Source of the DNA: Atriophallophorus winterbourni
Lineage: Eukaryota; Platyhelminthes; Trematoda; Plagiorchiida; Microphallidae
Reading direction: 5' to 3'
Length of the DNA stretch: 64,000 nucleotides
Assembly (NCBI GenBank): GCA_013407085.1
Contig: JACCGJ010016234.1
Coordinates: 1 to 64,000, forward strand
The notes beneath the pieces were generated by a model, which saw nothing but the letters and a program-made list of their open reading frames with translations, made no database searches and had not been told where the DNA came from. Positions 1-10,238 of the stretch are shown here, piece by piece. The translations under genes and the position numbers were made by a program. Within the stretch, counting starts at the first letter, position 1. Every line of letters begins with the position of its first letter.

Positions 1-419
1 AACCAGCAGATGATTGTCAACTCTGAAGGAGAGTGCAGAATCACTGGGGTCGCATGCTGTATACGGCGATCAATGCTGGTAACGTGACCTGTTGACAAGT
101 TGCAACGAGCTCAACTGCGATTGCGCACTTGAATGATTCGAGAGAGCAATGAAGATTGCAAATCTTACCGCGGAGCCAGTAGCACAAAATTAAAAGCGAG
201 AGTTCGGAACGAAACGAAACAAGAGGTGTATCTCATTCTAGCATTCCATTTACCTCAGCAAGACTTTCATTTTTATGAAAATTTATTGGCACGTTTTTGA
301 TATTACCTATTTGACATCACGAAAGTAAATTTAGCCCCGCGTGACATTACTCAAGCTGTTTAGTGGAAGCGGTTTTATTGACAGAATGGATGAGAATGAT
401 GTCCGACAGACAGAATCTA

Positions 420-622
420 TTAGTCGTTCAATACTGGTGTATTACACAGTTGTTTGCCCCCGGCATTGAACTGTATGCGGTAACACATTGGAACCGACAT
501 GGCAATAACTTGGTCACTGAGTCGCGCGTCGCGTCTCATGCATTTGGGGGATTTATTGATGGAACGAACAACTTTATTCCGAATCTGTTCGTGTGATGGA
601 TAGCGGGGAGCGAGAAGAAGCA
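420..622 (-). CDS. Weak candidate for a further 3' exon of the FBXO38-like gene
   Basis: A good acceptor (ttccgttttgcatcgtatttgcag) at 623 precedes an open frame containing EQIRNKVVRSINK, loosely like the VRNKVRIRSW segment of the FBXO38 C-terminus. The frame needed does not match the phase of the donor at 2690, so another small exon would be required. This could easily be chance. Confidence 0.18.
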
Positions 623-759
623 CTGCAAATACGATGCAAAACGGAAGACACCGTTATTATTAGTCAGTTCACGGTCAGGGTAAACTTATAGCGACGCTCA
701 TTATATTCCCGAAGCGTTTCATGCTAATGTTTAGAGGCAAATTCAAAGTACGTTCGTTA

Positions 760-950
760 ATTGGCCACCGGTAGTAAGCTGCATGCTGAAACACGCTGGA
801 GTCTCACTACCGTTTCTATTTTCTTTCTCGTATCTGTCTAGACCTGGGCAACCTGACAGTATCTTAGCCCATATGCAGCCTCCAACTGTGCGGCACTTTG
901 CTTGGATCAGGCTTGTGCTTTCATACATATATACGTACCTTCGATGCTTT
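760..950 (+). repeat. SINE-like family A copy
   Basis: Family A is read 5' to 3' from GCACGGATGTGCAATCGTGC through a hairpin (GGTAGTGAG ... CTCACTACC) and TGGGCAACCTGACAGTATCT to GGCTTGTGCTTTCATAC plus a (CATA)n or (CATAC)n tail. This copy starts near the hairpin, so it is 5' truncated, and keeps a short tail. Strand in all family A entries is this sense. Confidence 0.75.
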
Positions 951-1864
951 ATCCGACGATATTCTCCTACGTGTTGAATGACGTGACGGTTTAACGGGAA
1001 AAGTGTCACAAGCGAAACATTCAAAACGAAAGTAGAAACAACTCACTCCGCGAAATTGATCACGTCACGAAACAGCTGGTCGAAATGGGATTGGTTTTCT
1101 TCCATCTCTCGTTCACTGAGATGCTTTTTATAATCGTGACTTATGAGCACATGGGCACATTGCGCTCTCATCCACAAAGCACGCTCTACTTGTTGTGTGT
1201 ATTGGCCAAACGGTCTGTGGATAAACGGAATGCGATACCAGCGTTAAAGTATCCCGAAACTAAGGAGAGTAAGGCGTATATAGGTGAATATATAAACAAA
1301 CTTTAACTTTAACCGATAAAAATGGGATTGAAACAGCCAACCGCCGGTTGACGGAATTACACAGTGAGCTGCATCAATCGATTAAATCAGCGGAACTGAC
1401 CTTTTTAAGAGTGCACACACGCCTTGCATTGATGCACTACGGGTCGCTGATGATTCTCCGTCATCAAGTCAAAACAACAAGCTAAAGCGATCTTCGAAAC
1501 CGATTAATAGCTGTTTACGGCGAGTAGTGTGGAAAACGCATAGAGCCATGGCAATATAGTCGAAAACGGAAATTGGAAAGAAATGAGTAGGGAAATGATA
1601 CGCTACTTTTACCAAACATGATGGTATGTAAGGGGAATGTTGTAAGCGGAACCCCAAAAAGTGTGAAATATGACTATCTGAACGTTCGCCCGACTTACGA
1701 TCCCGGTGCATGCTACGAGTAGGTACATCAAAAAGCAGGTAAGTAAAGCTTCAAGTCTGCGAATACACAGGGACAAAATGCTCCACAGTCACATACAACC
1801 GGCTTAAATAATGTCAGGTGATCTAGCTCAACATAGATACAAGGGAAAATGATGCATGTAAATT

Positions 1865-1996
1865 TGTATGTATGTATGTATGTATGTATGTATGTATGTA
1901 TGTATGTATGTATGTATGTATGTATGTATGTATGTATGTATGTATGTATGTATGTATGTATGTATGACAGCATAAGCCTGCTGCAGGAGGAGTGCA
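1865..1996 (-). repeat. (ATGT)n microsatellite with a family A 3' stub
   Basis: About 100 bases of perfect ATGT repeat run into a 30-base family A 3' fragment (ATAAGCCTGCTGCAGG). The microsatellite is therefore the expanded tail of a severely 5'-truncated insertion. Confidence 0.7.
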
Positions 1997-2214
1997 ATGA
2001 TAGACATCACTTGACTGATACTGACTGGTTGCCTACGTCTAGACTGACAATCAATTCATACAATTCAGATGTAACAATATAATAGAACATTTTGCAGATA
2101 GATTCTATGTCGTGCGTGGGTTCTTGGGGCAGCAGAATATAAGCATGCTGGATTAAAACGTGAGGAACACATGTTCTAAATCTATAAATCGAATTGCACG
2201 AATGTGTCGTGGCT

Positions 2215-2385
2215 TTGCACCGTGACGCGGTATCGAGCTGCATACGGAAAATCGCTGGAGTCTCACTTCCGTCCCCTTTCAATTTTTTTTTTATATCCGT
2301 CTAGGCCTGGGCAACCTGCCCGCACACTCTCTATGACTGTGTGGCAATTTTCCTGGATTCTGCCTTGTGATTTCATACATACATG
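2215..2385 (+). repeat. SINE-like family A copy, diverged
   Basis: The hairpin region (GTATCGAGCTGCATACGG), GTCTAGGCCTGGGCAACCTG and the final TTTCATACATACATG are recognisable, with a deletion in the middle. The 5' end is missing. Confidence 0.65.
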
Positions 2386-2690
2386 AATCGAATATGTACC
2401 GGAAATCCGGAGAAACATTTTGCAATAAGGCACGATCAAAAATTATTCGGAATGTTGCACTGAGTAACGGGACACGTCTGAAAATAGTGTAAACTAACAA
2501 AAGCGACCCTTCCCTCAACGTTCCCAGACATCAAATTCAGCGTGGCATACACACCGTGTCTAGCAAAACAGACGTGCCATTTTTCGCCATGCTTGGCAGA
2601 AAGAAAATTAAAACTTCACCAAGCAGAACGCATGAAGGAACGGAGTAAGGATTATGCTCAGCAGAGACTAAGCAGTTTATATCTACTAAC

Positions 2691-2953
2691 CGATACGTGA
2701 TTGATATGTTCTCCTCGTGTGCAGGATACAAAGTGGCCACGGAGTAGAGCAGATTGTAGATGGCGAAACGCGGGCATCGGATAACACGAATCCGCTTGAG
2801 GGCAGGCCACAGTTTCGGCAAGCAGCTATCGTAGCCAGTCTGCAGTGGAGGGTCCATCGATTGAAACAACACGGTTTGCAGTTGAGAGCAGTTTTCGAAA
2901 GTGAGATTTTTCAAGTGGGGTGCACCACATAGAACTACGTGAGTGATTCCCAC
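2691..2953 (-). CDS. FBXO38: FBXO38-like exon, C-terminal leucine-rich segment
   Basis: This exon starts after AG at 2954 and probably ends at TATCG|gttagt (phase 2). It encodes GITHVVLCGAPHLKNL and LKRIRVIRCPRFAIYNLL and ends SITYR. These match the C-terminal FBXO38 block that begins GITDLVLKDCP and continues through the DYAQCKKLN-type strand to the IIYLRP segment. The acceptor has a weak pyrimidine tract. The exon or exons supplying the phase-0 sequence just before it were not found, and the next downstream exon is also missing. Confidence 0.75.
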
Positions 2954-3519
2954 CTAGTAGAGATATATGTGATACGGTGAGCCGATAGTAACAAGTGGTC
3001 AAACAGGGTGATCAAATATGATACGAATGTATGAAATGACTAAGTCAGAGCATGACTTGGATTATCGTTGGTCGGAGCAGATTACTGACCGGTGAGCTAT
3101 GCACATAGTATTTTGATGAAAGGATCGTCAATATTCTAAGGATTCACACAGGATAAATGGAACATAAGGTAACGGAAAACAAACTGCCTTTTTGAATAAA
3201 ACCAAGAAAAACAGTAAGGAATTTCCAAGCGAGAGTTCAGTACCATAAACGAAATAGTAAAATGTAGGAATGGACAGAAGCGCGAGTGATATGTTAAAAA
3301 TTCCAGCGCCGCAAATCGCTCCGCGTGCAATTACAAGAAAAATTTGGTCGTTGAAATCATTAGAGCAATGCGCTGAACGCATTTGAATATGTTTACCGCA
3401 CAGAGAACTAGTTTGAGAATTTGATTATTTTGGGGTACAAAAATGGAAGGGGATGGAGAAGGGTGAAACGCGGGAAAATTGAGACGTCTACAGGAGTTAG
3501 ATGGAACTGTCGAATATAT

Positions 3520-3744
3520 AACGTAACTCTTCGTACTAGAATCATCGGTAGCAACGTAGATATCGAAAATACATAACGCGGTTTTGTTTGGTACCTCTAG
3601 CTCGGAATAGCGTTGTTGTAAGCGCTGCCAGAATGGCATGGCTCTAATTAATCGGAACCTCAACAGGAAAACCGGCTGCAGTTGATGCAAAGCATCTCCC
3701 TGGTAGACATCCTTACGATCGTAATCCGCAGTGGATCCTAACTC
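3520..3744 (-). other. Coding-looking open stretch in the last known FBXO38-like intron
   Basis: The minus frame reads LGSTADYDRKDVYQGDALHQ followed by LQPVFLLRFRLIRAM and EVPNKTALCIFDIYVATDD, without stops. It lies where the missing exon before 2953 should be. The nearest acceptor (ending cgcttag or gagttag) is poor and its phase does not match the donor at 7620. No family is recognised. Confidence 0.2.
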
Positions 3745-3809
3745 TCCTAAGCGTGATCAATGCAGCTCTTGCCGTAGGAATTTTCTTTTGGTGTCTGCAG
3801 TTCAATCAT

Positions 3810-4010
3810 ATAGCAAGAAAAGCTTGTGACGGTGATGTCGTTCTATTTGTTTGTAAAACGTGGTTGAATGCGAGTGGGATTCGATGAGTAGACATTTCAT
3901 CTCCTACGGAGTTAAGTAGCTGCTTATGTCACCCTCATTCCGGCTTAATTAGCATTTTACCGTGTCATCGTTGTATAGCAGGTAACGGTGTACTGCTGTC
4001 TAATAAATTG
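3810..4010 (+). repeat. Possible diverged 3' end of LINE family C
   Basis: AAAAGCTTGTGACGGTGATG and GTAACGGTGTACTGCTGTCT resemble the 3' untranslated end of the LINE C copies at 13455-13870 and 36430-36725, with internal deletions. Similarity is partial. Confidence 0.35.
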
Positions 4011-4084
4011 ATGAGAAAGCCGTAGAAGCACACTGGTAACACATGCGCCTTTGAAACGATAGGGTCTGGTTTCAAACCCCACCA

Positions 4085-4160
4085 CGGGTGCACATCTGCA
4101 CAGTCAGAGACTGCACGTGGGCTGAGATACTGTCAGGTTGCCCAGGCCTAGCTACTAACA
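4085..4160 (-). repeat. Family A fragment
   Basis: GACTGCACGTGGGCTGAGAT followed by TACTGTCAGGTTGCCCAGGC is the middle of family A; both ends are missing. The rest of 4160-5490 shows nothing I can name. Confidence 0.65.
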
Positions 4161-5496
4161 GTAGCCTAGTACGATTTCCAATGGCTGGAATCTGGATCGG
4201 TTTGTGCTATTGAATCAGAAAATGAGTATCCGCTACACGGTAGGATGGCAAACAAAATTATATTGTGTCGATCTTTAAGAAGGGCGCTTATATCGGGGAT
4301 AGGAGGTGCGATATATTAAAGTGAATCGATGTTTCCAATTGTCGCTCATCTAGACAGTTGTTTGAATGTAGAAATTTAGTGCACCCATTTGAAAGAGACG
4401 TGGTGCATCATAACGAACACGATGTATTGAAAGCGCTTGTGATGTGAGGGAATCCATTATCTTGATAACGAACGGATTAAGCTGCAACTATGCTGACGAC
4501 AGATTTGCAAATAAATTATTATCAAACATAGATGCTATTCGGTTTTTGATACGAGTGAAGCATCAGCCTATCGGGACCTCATCGGTACAAGTGGCATCCC
4601 ACGAAACACCAAAGCTCAGCCGAAACAAGTCTTCAGCTTCATAATCACATCTACCATTCACAAGATAGAACATATGAGCTCCGATGCTACAGAACGAACA
4701 GCCTTATCTAAAACCGGACAATAAACCATGCTTATCCGAGCATTGTTGCAAAATATGCATAGGAAAATCCAAGAAAAAATTGGAGGTGCGATGTGCACAC
4801 TATTTGACAGTTCAGGATTCTATTTATACTGGATAGTTAATGAATATTTTGAGTGAAATGTTTAACCTAATTCAATTTAGCCACGCATTTTAGCACGTGG
4901 GGCACAGTGTCAGCTGACCTTGACCCAGTTGCCTTCCACTCGATGAACGGGATCACGTTCAACTGATCACCCTGGCTTAACACTCTCACAATGGGCCGAC
5001 AACACGTGATGGATGTTTTCTGTTGGCTATCAACCTTTGTGTGACGGAGCGTCATTGGCCAGAAGCGACTACAAATTCCTTTGTAAAAGACACTTTTCAT
5101 AACAAAAACATTTACGGAGCCTTATTTGAAGCACAAGTGTCAATACGCTAAGCACTGGGATGGGTTCAAATAAAGTGACGCGTAAATAAGTACAAAGCAC
5201 TGAAAATTGTATGAAGACAAGAAAAAACAAGCAAATATCAGCGCTTTCACATACGAGGAATTTATCCATTTAATGCGGTGATGATTTAGGGCATGCTGAT
5301 AAGAACTATCGAAAGATCATGCAAGCAAATCACACGAAACGGGTCTAAAGCTGAGAAGTTGGCGAAACATGTTAAATGGAGACTAGTTTCCTCGTAACTG
5401 CGTATTTACTGATATGGTCACACCATGAATAGTTGTTCCCGCAAAAACTTTTAATAAAAACGAGTTTTGGTTCATTTATTTCCTTTGAGCTGTAAC

Positions 5497-5891
5497 ACGG
5501 GGGTGCGGGGCCTTCAAATCGGCCGTGCATAAAATTAATTTATTCGCAGGTTTTTTCAACATTTTTCGTTAAATGTCGACGCTATCTGTGGGCAAAATGC
5601 ATCATTTTTTCGTATCAACTGAGGTCCATTTTCGACGCCAAATTTTGAACGAATTACGAGATACTGGGAATTGTTGTGACACTTTTGTCTCAAAACTTTT
5701 GGTTACACCATTTGTTAATAAACTGGATCACATGTGGAAATTATCAATCAAGACAGAAAAGAAACATCGTTCAGTCGACAAATTGATATCGGGACCTGTC
5801 GGTGAATTTTTTTTAAATTATTTGGTGAAATTTTTGTAACTGCTGAAAATTCGTTTATATGAATAAAGTCAATTTCTTCTTCTTCTTCTTA
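5497..5891 (+). repeat. Dispersed repeat with (TTC)n 3' tail, copy 1
   Basis: Shares with 25030-25372 the start GGGGCCTTCAAATCGGCCGT, a middle TCGTTCAGTCGACAAATTG, and the end GAATAAAGTCAATTTCTTC followed by TTC repeats. The simple-repeat 3' tail suggests a retroposed non-autonomous element. An 88-codon open frame at 5573-5839 lies inside; the second copy does not keep it clean, so I do not call it a gene. Confidence 0.65.
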
Positions 5892-7031
5892 TTTCGCAGA
5901 CTAAAGGGGGTCATGCACGAATGTTTGGTTAAAGTGGTTTGGCATTAGGATTCACCCGTTATCGATGGGTAGAAGTCACAGGTTATCCTATTGAATGAAG
6001 AGATGAAATATCTGTGACATTGTGCACCAATTGGCGATCGCAACGTTGCTCTTGATGACGACTTCGTTTCGGATACGTAATGCTCAAATCGGTCACAAAT
6101 TGGGGGGTGCATTCAGTCTCGTTGCTCAGCGCACAGGCATCGGTGAACGCTTTTTTGCATTTATATGCACACTGCAGACAGCATTGGTTCAGACAGACAT
6201 AAAAATATCGGACAATGCGTACCAAGCATCGATCGCAGCGTTGGCCTTGACAACAACTTCGTTTCGGAAACGAGGTCCGCAAACTAGCGTTTCAGATTAA
6301 AAAACAAACACGAATCAACCCCCATTTCCCAAAGGTGCGAAATTCTAGCACGGGACAATAATGAAGAAACCACATGTAAAATGTTCCAACCCCGGTGCAA
6401 CCACCTTTTCAAATGGATGTCGTTAGATTGTGTGCGGTGGTCCCTGGGCGGTTGATAAAGGGTGAACGATCGGGGACACACACCAAATTAGAACGGAGGT
6501 TGACGTGTTCGACGCCTGCTCGCGTACGATCAATTCTTCCCTACTACGAGAAACGTACTGTGTCTCGGGATGCGGTTGGGATATCTGACGGCGAGAACAT
6601 GACCACAGACCAGTATAGAACAGTGAAGTAAAATGAATCATTCTGATAGCAATATCTTAGTTTGAATTCAGAACTGGCGAAGGTAACTCAGCAGTTTGCT
6701 GTAGAAATGGGGAAGGTAGGCAAATACGACAAAAGTGATCGTCCATCCAAACAATTCAAGGTTAGACAATGAATTTCAAGCTGCGTAAGAGAACAGGGTT
6801 AATTCACCCTGACATTATTCATTTCTTGAGTGTGTTGACCTAAGCTTGAGCATCTCAAACCACGTAGAGTTGATAAATACACGGAATTTTGCATGGATCC
6901 GGATTTCTGATTTCGTGCATATATAGTAGGGATTGTTTGGCCACAGCATAAATCAACTACTCAAACACTAGAAGTACTGAACTGTTTTGAGGTGAGTGAA
7001 AGGAATCACTGGAAATAATCAATTTATGATG

Positions 7032-7166
7032 GGCCAGGACAACCTGACAGTATTATAGACAACGTTTAGTCTTTGACTGTGCGGCAACTTGCCTGGATCA
7101 GGCTTATGCTTTAATACACACACACCTACATACATACATACATACATACATACATACATACATACA
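7032..7166 (+). repeat. Family A copy, 5' truncated, with (CATA)n tail
   Basis: Begins GGGCCAGGACAACCTGACAG and ends in GATCAGGCTTATGCTTTAAT followed by a 45-base CATA tail. It sits directly before a zinc-finger LINE 3' end that has the same kind of tail. Confidence 0.7.
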
Positions 7167-7177
7167 GCTCTTGGCTG

Positions 7178-7474
7178 CTGAACGCAGATCACGCCGCCGA
7201 CGTGCTACTGACGCAATACAACCGAGTTCTGACTATCGTTGCCAGCGCTGCGGGAGAGATTGTTCCTCCCGAATCGGACTGTTTAGTCACTCAAAAAGCT
7301 GCAAAACCTGAACATTCACGCGTTTGTGATGTACATCCATGGTCGACATCGACCGAAGGAGGCCAACAACAACATACATACATATATACATACATACATA
7401 CATACATACATACATACATACATACATACATACATACAAACATACATACATACATACATACATACATACATACA

Positions 7475-7508
<34 letters not shown>

Positions 7509-7545
7509 CATACAGACATATGTAAATAGATACATACATACATGC
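7178..7545 (+). mobile_element. 3' end of a LINE with a C-terminal zinc finger, ending in (ATAC)n
   Basis: The plus frame around 7240-7305 reads CQRCGRDCSSRIGLFSHSKS, a C-x2-C ... H zinc-finger-like motif found at the very C-terminus of some flatworm LINE polyproteins. It is followed by GTCGACATCGACCGAAGGAG, GCCAACAACAAC and about 170 bases of ATAC repeat. A relative without a tail is at 26627-26825. All upstream LINE coding is missing, as expected for 5' truncation. Confidence 0.6.
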
Positions 7546-7619
7546 GCAATCGACAATTTGAAAGAATCTAGGTCACGGCGAACATTATAACGTTGAACAC
7601 AACATTAGTACAAACTCAC

Positions 7620-8138
7620 ATCAGGTGGGTCCCTTGGACTTGATGGAGGATCGGAGGAGCAACCGGGACATTCCACGGCAGCTGCATACACATAGTTTTT
7701 CACAATTAGACCTTCATATACAGGGTTCCTTGATACCCACCGAGCCCAGAGAGAATCGGAAACAAGCGCGTAGAGTAGCTCGTGTAAATAGGAGGCGGAG
7801 TATGGATGGAACGCATTCGGCCCGCCAAGTTGACGTGGCAAAAATTGCCTGTCGGCATCGGCACGGGGGTGTGGAGGTCTACCAATGCTGAAAGCGTTTC
7901 GAGAGCGAACGTTTTCGTACTGATACAGTTGCCACTCTAATAGACCACATACACACGTCTGTGTTGCTTGCGACACAAAACTAGCGGGCGACATGAGTGG
8001 GGGGTCGTTTTGGCTTGTGATTCTCATTGGGCCAGAGAGCAGCGCGGACAAAATGCGTCTTCGTCCTATTGACCTCGGGCCACAAGAACCGTCCATTTCC
8101 AAAAGCGCATTTAAATAGTGGTGCAATCGCAAAGAGTA
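7620..8138 (-). CDS. FBXO38: Exon of FBXO38-like middle region, lineage-specific sequence
   Basis: This 519-base exon (173 codons) is bounded by acceptor ttccttactacacag and donor GAT|gtgagt, both phase 0, so it joins exactly to the exon ending at 12410. The product runs YSLRLHHYLNALLEMDGSCG, then basic (GRRRILSALL) and Trp/Tyr-rich segments, and ends SDPPSSPRDPPD. I see no known domain. Assignment to the gene rests on phase, strand and position between the two LRR blocks, not on similarity. The frame is open throughout, and a plus-strand frame at 7625-7891 is a shadow. Confidence 0.62.
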
Positions 8139-8266
8139 CTGTGTAGTAAGGAAACAAGAAAGATCACGGTATGAGTCATTATCAATAAATATGAAGTTAT
8201 AGCTTAAGCACACCTTTTTATTAACCTTGCATGTATGTCTGGAAAATATTCACTGGCATCAAAACA

Positions 8267-8293
8267 ATATATATATATATATATATATATATT
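8267..8293. repeat. (TA)n tract
   Basis: About 13 TA dinucleotides, just before the GC-richer block at 8295-8750. Confidence 0.85.
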
Positions 8294-8294
8294 T

Positions 8295-8750
8295 AAAAAT
8301 GAAAAGTGCCACCCTTTGGGTGTGGGCGTGATACTACCCGGTTGCCCAGGCCGAAGTAGAGGAGTTGATCTTGAGGACTCCCACCTCAAGCCTTTGGCCC
8401 GAAAGCCTAACCCGCAAGGCAGCGGAGCGAGATTAAGGATCGCACCTATCGGGGCCGGATACTGTAGGTACACAAGCCATTCGCGAGGTAGAGACCAAGC
8501 AGGGACTCCCGACATCATCCCAACCAGTCGAGCCGGTGATCCTTGCGGATTCATACGCCTCTCCTGGTATACAATGTCCACGAGGACAAGGAGACTGTGT
8601 TTGTCTGGCTTCTCACCATTGACCAACCTGGTGTGAGTAACTCTGAAGATGCCACGAAGACATCACTCAGTATAGCTCAATGGATCATCGAGGCACGCAA
8701 GCCGCTGCACCACGTCAAGGTCCAGTCTCAGCGCAACAATATATGATATG
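8295..8750. repeat. Unclassified GC-rich block, probably an old repeat
   Basis: This block is visibly richer in G and C than the intron around it. It contains CCGGTTGCCCAGGCCGAAGT and GCAAGGCAGCGGAG, phrases like those in family A and the composite family B. A 133-codon plus frame crosses it, but no protein is recognised. Confidence 0.35.
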
Positions 8751-9478
8751 TATACTGAGAGGAAGAAGATAAAGAAAGATTTCAAGAGGTAAGTCGGGTT
8801 TCATGCTGTGGAAGAATAAGTAAGCAAGCTTTTTCTAAGTCAGACCGCTAGGGCCTGTGTCCACAGGTTAGCTTCCAGGTGTTGTACGGACGCTTTTACA
8901 AGCGTCAGGGTTATATTTCCTACGATTAACAGTACACATTTTATACGTGAGTATGTTCGATAATCTGGGAGGGGATCTAATCACGACGCAGACGTAAGTC
9001 TTACCCATTACGCTGAGGCGTAACATGTGAATTGTGTGTAAGAAAACCCAGATAAGAACACATTATTTTCAAAGGAAAACGTTGTATATGCATCAGGAGG
9101 TCTGGAGAGATTTATTTTATGATTTATTTAATGGCGGATTATGTTCTAAAGCACCATGTGGAGTGATTGATACCAGCGCTATAAGTTATCGGTCATGTCA
9201 CCGCTCAAGGATTGTTGGGTAGAGACTGTCACCTTTCTGTGAGAGCAGTACTACGTTCATATCAAATCGCAGTAGACTTAATGAAAACAAACCCGATGCG
9301 TTGTTTATTGAAGTGGGTGAGGGGTAGATCAAATAATCACTTTACAGTGAAGCAAACAAATAATAACCGGGAATCGAATCTGTTTGAACGAAGTGACCAT
9401 TTACGTGAATAGGTTGAAAAGAAAAAAAAGAAAACTAGCAACTAGAACCCATGGCAAATTTGCGAAAGAGAATTGCGT

Positions 9479-9665
9479 GTATGTATGAAAGCACAAGCCT
9501 GATCCAGGCAAAGTGTCACACAGTTAGAGACTGCACATGGGCTAAGATACTGTCGGGTTGCCCAGGCCTAGACAGATATGAGAAACAAAATAGAAATGAT
9601 AGTGAGACTCCATCGTGTTTCAGCATGCAGCTCACTACCGGTGGCCAAGCACTGCGTGTTCCACT
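9479..9665 (-). repeat. SINE-like family A copy
   Basis: Nearly consensus from the CATAC end (CACAAGCCTGATCCAGGC) through the hairpin; the 5' 60 bases are absent. Confidence 0.75.
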
Positions 9666-9734
9666 GTCTCTATAGACTAGTGCGCGGATTAAACGACAGT
9701 TTTAAAATTCAATCCACGGCATGTTTGAAAATGT

Positions 9735-9861
9735 AACAATGCACCGGGGTTGTGAGCAACGCATTACTTTGGTCATCCATAAGCGTCTTGCGTGCTTCAC
9801 CACGAATCTGTGTTTGAACGTCGTAGTTCGATGTGCGAACCCTATGCAACAGTGGCATGAG
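9735..9861 (+). repeat. Repeat family E copy without ribozyme-like core
   Basis: TGTGAGCAACGCATTACTTT, GGTCATCCATAAGCG and AACCCTATGCAACAGTGGCA match the copy at 10061-10238. The segment that would hold the hammerhead-like core is missing or too diverged. A family A copy abuts its end. Confidence 0.6.
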
Positions 9862-9985
9862 GTGATGTGAAAGCACAATCCTGATACATGCAAAGTACCG
9901 CACAGTCAGAGACTGCGCGTGGGATGAGATACTGTCAGGATGCCCAGGCCTAGACAGATATGACAAAAGAAATAGAAAGAAAGAA
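9862..9985 (-). repeat. SINE-like family A copy, 5' truncated
   Basis: Covers the CATAC-proximal half, from AAAGCACAATCCTGATACAT to CCTAGACAGATATGAC. It lies between two copies of repeat E. Confidence 0.7.
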
Positions 9986-10060
9986 AACAGTGGCATACAA
10001 GTTTAACTTTGTTTATCGCTTTTTCACTGTTTCAAGGCTCACTGAACCTAACCTTAATGT

Positions 10061-10102
10061 CTCCACCTGATGACGGCAAACAGCCCTAAACCGGTAGTGG
10101 AG
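10061..10102 (+). ncRNA. Degenerate hammerhead ribozyme candidate
   Basis: Stem I is CTCCAC (10061-10066) with GTGGAG (10097-10102). The conserved CTGATGA follows at 10067-10073. Stem II is GGC/GCC around the loop AAACA. Then comes TAAA where GAAA is expected, and ACCGGT plus A at the cleavage position, directly before stem I. ACCGGT is self-complementary, so stem III would form between two copies, as in the minimal dimeric hammerheads known from Penelope-like elements and retrozymes. The G-to-T change in GAAA would probably abolish activity here. Confidence 0.45.
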
Positions 10103-10238
10103 TGTAATTTCGGGGGATGTGAGCAACACATCACTTTGGTCATCCATAAGCGCCTCGAGTGCTTAACCACGAGTCACTATGTGGTTCTGTGTTTGAACAT
10201 CGTGGTTCATTGTACGAACCCTATGCAACAGCGGCATT
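10061..10238 (+). repeat. Repeat family E copy with hammerhead-like core at its 5' end
   Basis: The first 42 bases form a hammerhead-like core (separate entry). They are followed by GGGGATGTGAGCAACACATC, TTGGTCATCCATAAGCGCC and AACCCTATGCAACAGCGGCA, shared with 9735-9861. Similar sequence starts at 51950. Confidence 0.6.

Noticed and set aside
1436..1465. CTGATGATTCTCC as a hammerhead start
   Set aside because: No GAAA box or closing stem follows at the right distance.
7202..7590. Overlapping frames of 67-107 codons
   Set aside because: They combine the zinc-finger LINE end with its CATA tail; not host genes.
8235..8636. A 133-codon plus frame and a 140-codon minus frame
   Set aside because: Both cover a GC-rich repeat-like block preceded by a TA tract; no protein family or splice signals fit.
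9451..9675. A 74-codon frame that resembles predicted proteins seen elsewhere in the window
   Set aside because: The recurring peptide is the translation of SINE-like family A, not a gene family.
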